The notes under the pieces: model-generated | The model's database searches: none | Told to the model about the DNA's origin: nothing | The model's input: only the letters and a program-made list of their open reading frames with translations | Shown here: piece by piece, positions 63,900-64,000 of the stretch | How the letters are laid out: every line of letters begins with the position of its first letter | Position numbering within the stretch: position 1 is the first letter of the stretch | Translations under genes and position numbers: made by a program | Source: Cyclobacteriaceae bacterium YHN15 | Lineage (GTDB): Bacteria; Bacteroidota; Bacteroidia; Cytophagales; Cyclobacteriaceae | Assembly (NCBI GenBank): GCA_003797895.1 | Contig: RKQB01000004.1 | Span: 310,001 to 374,000 of the forward strand | Length of the DNA stretch: 64,000 nt | Reading direction: 5' to 3'

Positions 63900-64000
63900 T
63901 CAGGAGTTTGCATGAACTTTCTCACCCAGCAACACCACATTGTCCACCACTACCTCCGTGATGTACTTTTTTGTACCATCTTTATCGGTATAGCTCCTGT
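63900..64000 (-). CDS. ssb: Single-stranded DNA-binding protein, 3' end only
   Basis: The last 32 codons of a gene cut by the right window edge. The readable residues, RSYTDKDGTKKYITEVVVD and then NVVLLGEK, form the final OB-fold strand of SSB (YTDKDGxKRYxTEVVVDN pattern). The short end after LLGEKVHANS suggests a truncated or small SSB without the long acidic tail ending DIPF, as for paralogous SSBs, but only the C-terminus is visible. Confidence 0.85.
   Translation of the reverse strand, partial: RSYTDKDGTKKYITEVVVDNVVLLGEKVHANS

Noticed and set aside
1..64000. tRNA, rRNA, CRISPR arrays, insertion sequences or prophage
   Set aside because: No cloverleaf-like, direct-repeat-spacer, transposase or phage structural features were seen on either strand.

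Overview
The window looks like a chromosomal segment of a low-GC Bacteroidota, most likely a marine or aquatic member of the Cytophagales (Cyclobacteriaceae-like). The signs are a SusC/SusD pair driven by an ECF sigma factor and FecR anti-sigma factor, the gliding lipoprotein gene gldH beside a RicT/PSP1 gene, an acpP-fabF-rnc cluster divergent from an IPExxxVDY-family gene and pyruvate kinase, PorV-like and helix-hairpin-helix outer-membrane proteins, almost no Shine-Dalgarno sequences, and several perfect matches to the Bacteroidota -7 promoter box TAnnTTTG. I saw no rRNA, tRNA, CRISPR array, prophage or insertion sequence.

Layout. 1-10.9 kb is a polysaccharide-flavoured region: two tandem paralogous secreted beta-helix proteins (the first runs off the left edge), a mannose-1-phosphate guanylyltransferase, an undecaprenyl-phosphate sugar transferase, then gcvT, an IscA-type Fe-S protein, methylmalonyl-CoA epimerase, and a coupled Gfo/Idh/MocA oxidoreductase plus TIM-barrel protein. 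10.9-13.1 kb holds a probable gene remnant, thiL and a small XPF-like (ERCC4) nuclease.

13.1-27.9 kb is the most striking part: one co-directional minus-strand block of 11 genes. In transcription order these are ECF sigma factor, FecR, SusC with an STN signalling domain, SusD, RraA-like aldolase, two Tat-signal enolase-superfamily dehydratases, a second RraA-like aldolase, a third Tat-signal dehydratase, an NTF2-like protein, and a bile-acid:sodium-symporter-family (BASS) carrier. It contains no glycoside hydrolase, lyase, sulfatase or kinase. All five enzymes carry export signals. I read it as a candidate periplasmic, non-phosphorylating sugar-acid pathway: acid sugar in through SusCD, dehydration to 2-keto-3-deoxy acids, aldol cleavage, and keto-acid or pyruvate uptake by the BASS carrier. 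The function is inference; the gene content and signals are seen directly.

28-42.9 kb is housekeeping with some accessory genes: rlmD, an SDR, a large DUF4011-like SF1 helicase, gldH, ricT, purD, recQ, a second manC, a MazG-like gene, a lipoprotein and a DUF2256 gene. 42.9-50.1 kb holds envelope genes: a metzincin protease, an HhH/beta-barrel protein overlapping a PorV-like protein, a heptanucleotide repeat, and a BamA/TamA-like protein. 50.1-64 kb holds core genes: yidD, lgt, nadE, rnc, fabF, acpP, an IPExxxVDY gene, pyk, rqcH, an MBL hydrolase, two response-regulator genes, miaA, pfkA and the 3' end of ssb at the right edge. Many convergent gene pairs abut or overlap, and at least eight genes seem to start at TTG.
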